A stretch of 64,000 nucleotides of DNA from Clavibacter capsici (GTDB lineage Bacteria; Actinomycetota; Actinomycetes; Actinomycetales; Microbacteriaceae): assembly GCF_001280205.1 (NCBI RefSeq), contig NZ_CP012575.1, positions 1 to 64,000 of the forward strand, written 5' to 3'. Below are positions 62,756 through 64,000 of the stretch, piece after piece. Each line of letters opens with the position of its first letter. Within the stretch, counting starts at the first letter, position 1. A model generated the notes under the pieces. The model ran no database searches and was not told where the DNA came from. It saw only the letters and a program-made list of their open reading frames with translations. The position numbers were made by a program, and so were the translations under genes.

Positions 62756-64000
62756 ATGGTCCGCAAGACGGGTTCAACGCGCGGTAGCGCCTTCAGCCGA
62801 CGAGGGTTTCTTGCCGCCGCCGCGACGTCGATCGGCGCCGTCGTCGTTCGGGAACCGGGAGCCGGTCCGGCCAACGCTTCCGCTCGCGTGGACGAGTCGA
62901 GCGCGGACATCGCGCGCATCCTGCTGGGCATGTCGTTGGAGCAGAAAGTCGGGCAGCTGTTCGTGATCGCCGTGTCCGGTGGAACACCCGCGACCACGGA
63001 CGCAGCGGCCATCAGTGCAAACCGGTCCGCCTACGGTGTCGGCACCCCGGCGGAGGTAGTGGCGACGCACCGGCCGGGTGGCATCATCTACTTCGCAGGG
63101 GATAGGGGCAACCTCGTCCTCCCGCCTCAGATCTCCCAGCTCTCCGACGGCCTGCAGCGCGCCGCTGAGAACGCCGGCGCCGTCCCGCTGCTGATCTCCA
63201 CCGATCAAGAGCAGGGTGGGTACGTCGTGCGAGCACCGGGGACGCTCCTCCCCGGCCAGATGGGACTCGCATCCAGCCCCACGACCTCATCGGACGTCTC
63301 TTCGGCCGCGGCGATCACTCGAGACGAGCTGCGCGCCATGGGCATCAACCAGGCGTTCGCGCCTGTGGTGGACGTGGCGTCCAATCCCGCCAACCCCGTC
63401 ATCCATGTCCGCTCCTTCGGCGACGAGCCCGGTCGCGTCGCATCGCTGGCCACGACGCAGATTCGCACATTCCAGAAGCGGGGCGGGATCGTGGCCGCGG
63501 CCAAGCACTTCCCTGGGCACGGCGATACCGACACCGACAGTCACACCGGACTCCCGGTCATCGGCCGTAGTCGCGCGGAGCTCGAGCGCATCGACCTTCC
63601 GCCGTTCGCCGCGGCTGTCCGGGCGGACGTGGGCGTCATTATGACGGCGCACATCGTTGTACCGGCGCTCGATCCCAGCGGTGATCCGGCGACACTGTCC
63701 CAGCCGATACTCACGGGGCTGCTTCGCGAGGAGCTCGGGTACGACGGTGTCGTGATCACCGATGCCCTCGATATGGCCGGCGTCCGCCAGCGATACACCG
63801 ACGCCCGCGTCCCCGTCCTTGCGCTGAAGGCCGGTGCGGATCAGCTTCTCATGCCCCCGGACTTCGCGGCCGCTCGCGACGGGGTGCTCGCGGCCATCCG
63901 CGACGGGGAACTGACAGAGCAGCGCATCGACGAATCGGTCACTCGGATTTTGCGCCTCAAGCAGCGCTTCGGGCTCCTCACCGCTCCGCGAGCCCGGGCG
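62756..64000 (+). CDS. GH3 beta-N-acetylglucosaminidase-like enzyme, Tat-exported (runs off the window)
   Basis: 415 codons are open to the window end with no stop. I chose ATG 62756 because GGAG lies eight bases before it; ATG 62750 is too close. A twin-arginine signal (FSRRGFLAAAA) precedes the GH3 domain: LGMSLEQKVGQLFVIAV, LISTDQEQGGYVVR, FAPVVDVASNP, the NagZ-type KHFPGHGDTDTDSHTG with its catalytic His/Asp loop, and the nucleophile Asp in VITDALDMAG. It probably removes N-acetylglucosamine from cell-wall fragments outside the cell. Other GH3 specificities are possible. Confidence 0.85.
   Translation, partial: MVRKTGSTRGSAFSRRGFLAAAATSIGAVVVREPGAGPANASARVDESSADIARILLGMSLEQKVGQLFVIAVSGGTPATTDAAAISANRSAYGVGTPAEVVATHRPGGIIYFAGDRGNLVLPPQISQLSDGLQRAAENAGAVPLLISTDQEQGGYVVRAPGTLLPGQMGLASSPTTSSDVSSAAAITRDELRAMGINQAFAPVVDVASNPANPVIHVRSFGDEPGRVASLATTQIRTFQKRGGIVAAAKHFPGHGDTDTDSHTGLPVIGRSRAELERIDLPPFAAAVRADVGVIMTAHIVVPALDPSGDPATLSQPILTGLLREELGYDGVVITDALDMAGVRQRYTDARVPVLALKAGADQLLMPPDFAAARDGVLAAIRDGELTEQRIDESVTRILRLKQRFGLLTAPRARA

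Overview
The window is high-GC DNA with actinobacterial gene content: Lsr2, SCO6880-type transfer genes, many GTG starts and ATGA/GTGA overlaps. A DUF7882-like fragment and the overall gene style suggest a Microbacteriaceae host such as Clavibacter, Rathayibacter, Curtobacterium or Microbacterium. It carries a relaxase, a type IV secretion operon, a primase-type Rep and a ParA/ribbon-helix-helix partition locus, so at least the first 30 kb reads as a conjugative plasmid backbone, or a plasmid-derived element.

Layout. 0.1-0.8 kb: toxin-antitoxin-like pair. 1.1-2.6 kb: small plasmid genes. 2.8-8.1 kb: candidate oriT, a tyrosine-less relaxase paralogue and a MobF relaxase-helicase with two frameshifts. 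8.2-19.3 kb (minus): compact transfer operon of DUF4913 protein, TraD-like coupling protein, NlpC/P60 hydrolase, MinD-like ATPase, VirB4-like ATPase, SCO6880 protein, VirB6/TrbL-like and VirB2-like membrane proteins. 19.5-22.5 kb: small regulators. 22.5-24.7 kb: structured leader and Rep. 25.6-28.4 kb: decayed parB, then parA with a small RHH partner and GCTAGC heptad repeats. 28.7-33.2 kb: an AAA ATPase, two paralogous small genes sharing an identical leader, and frameshifted BON, HNH and DUF7882 genes.

34.4-40.8 kb holds a complete class I lanthipeptide operon: a 58-residue precursor, an attenuator-like hairpin, LanC, LanB and an ABC exporter. This is the most interesting system here. The predicted core has three Thr-x3-Cys units whose cysteines are exactly nine residues apart. 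No LanP protease or LanFEG immunity transporter is visible.

41-50 kb: broken MFS gene, Lsr2, SRAP protein, PIN (DUF4935) and HIRAN proteins, MFS transporter. 50-58.5 kb: xylo-oligosaccharide utilisation locus (GH31 alpha-xylosidase, ABC importer, GH43 beta-xylosidase, LacI repressor) with two LacI-type operators in the divergent promoter. 59-62.6 kb: a decayed, partly AT-richer stretch with small secreted cysteine-containing proteins, a truncated VOC gene, a resolvase fragment and a heavily decayed DHA2 transporter. The window ends inside an exported GH3 glycosidase gene.

At least six otherwise recognisable genes are broken by +1 shifts at or next to short G/C runs. This may be base-calling error rather than biology, and should be checked before any of them is treated as a pseudogene.
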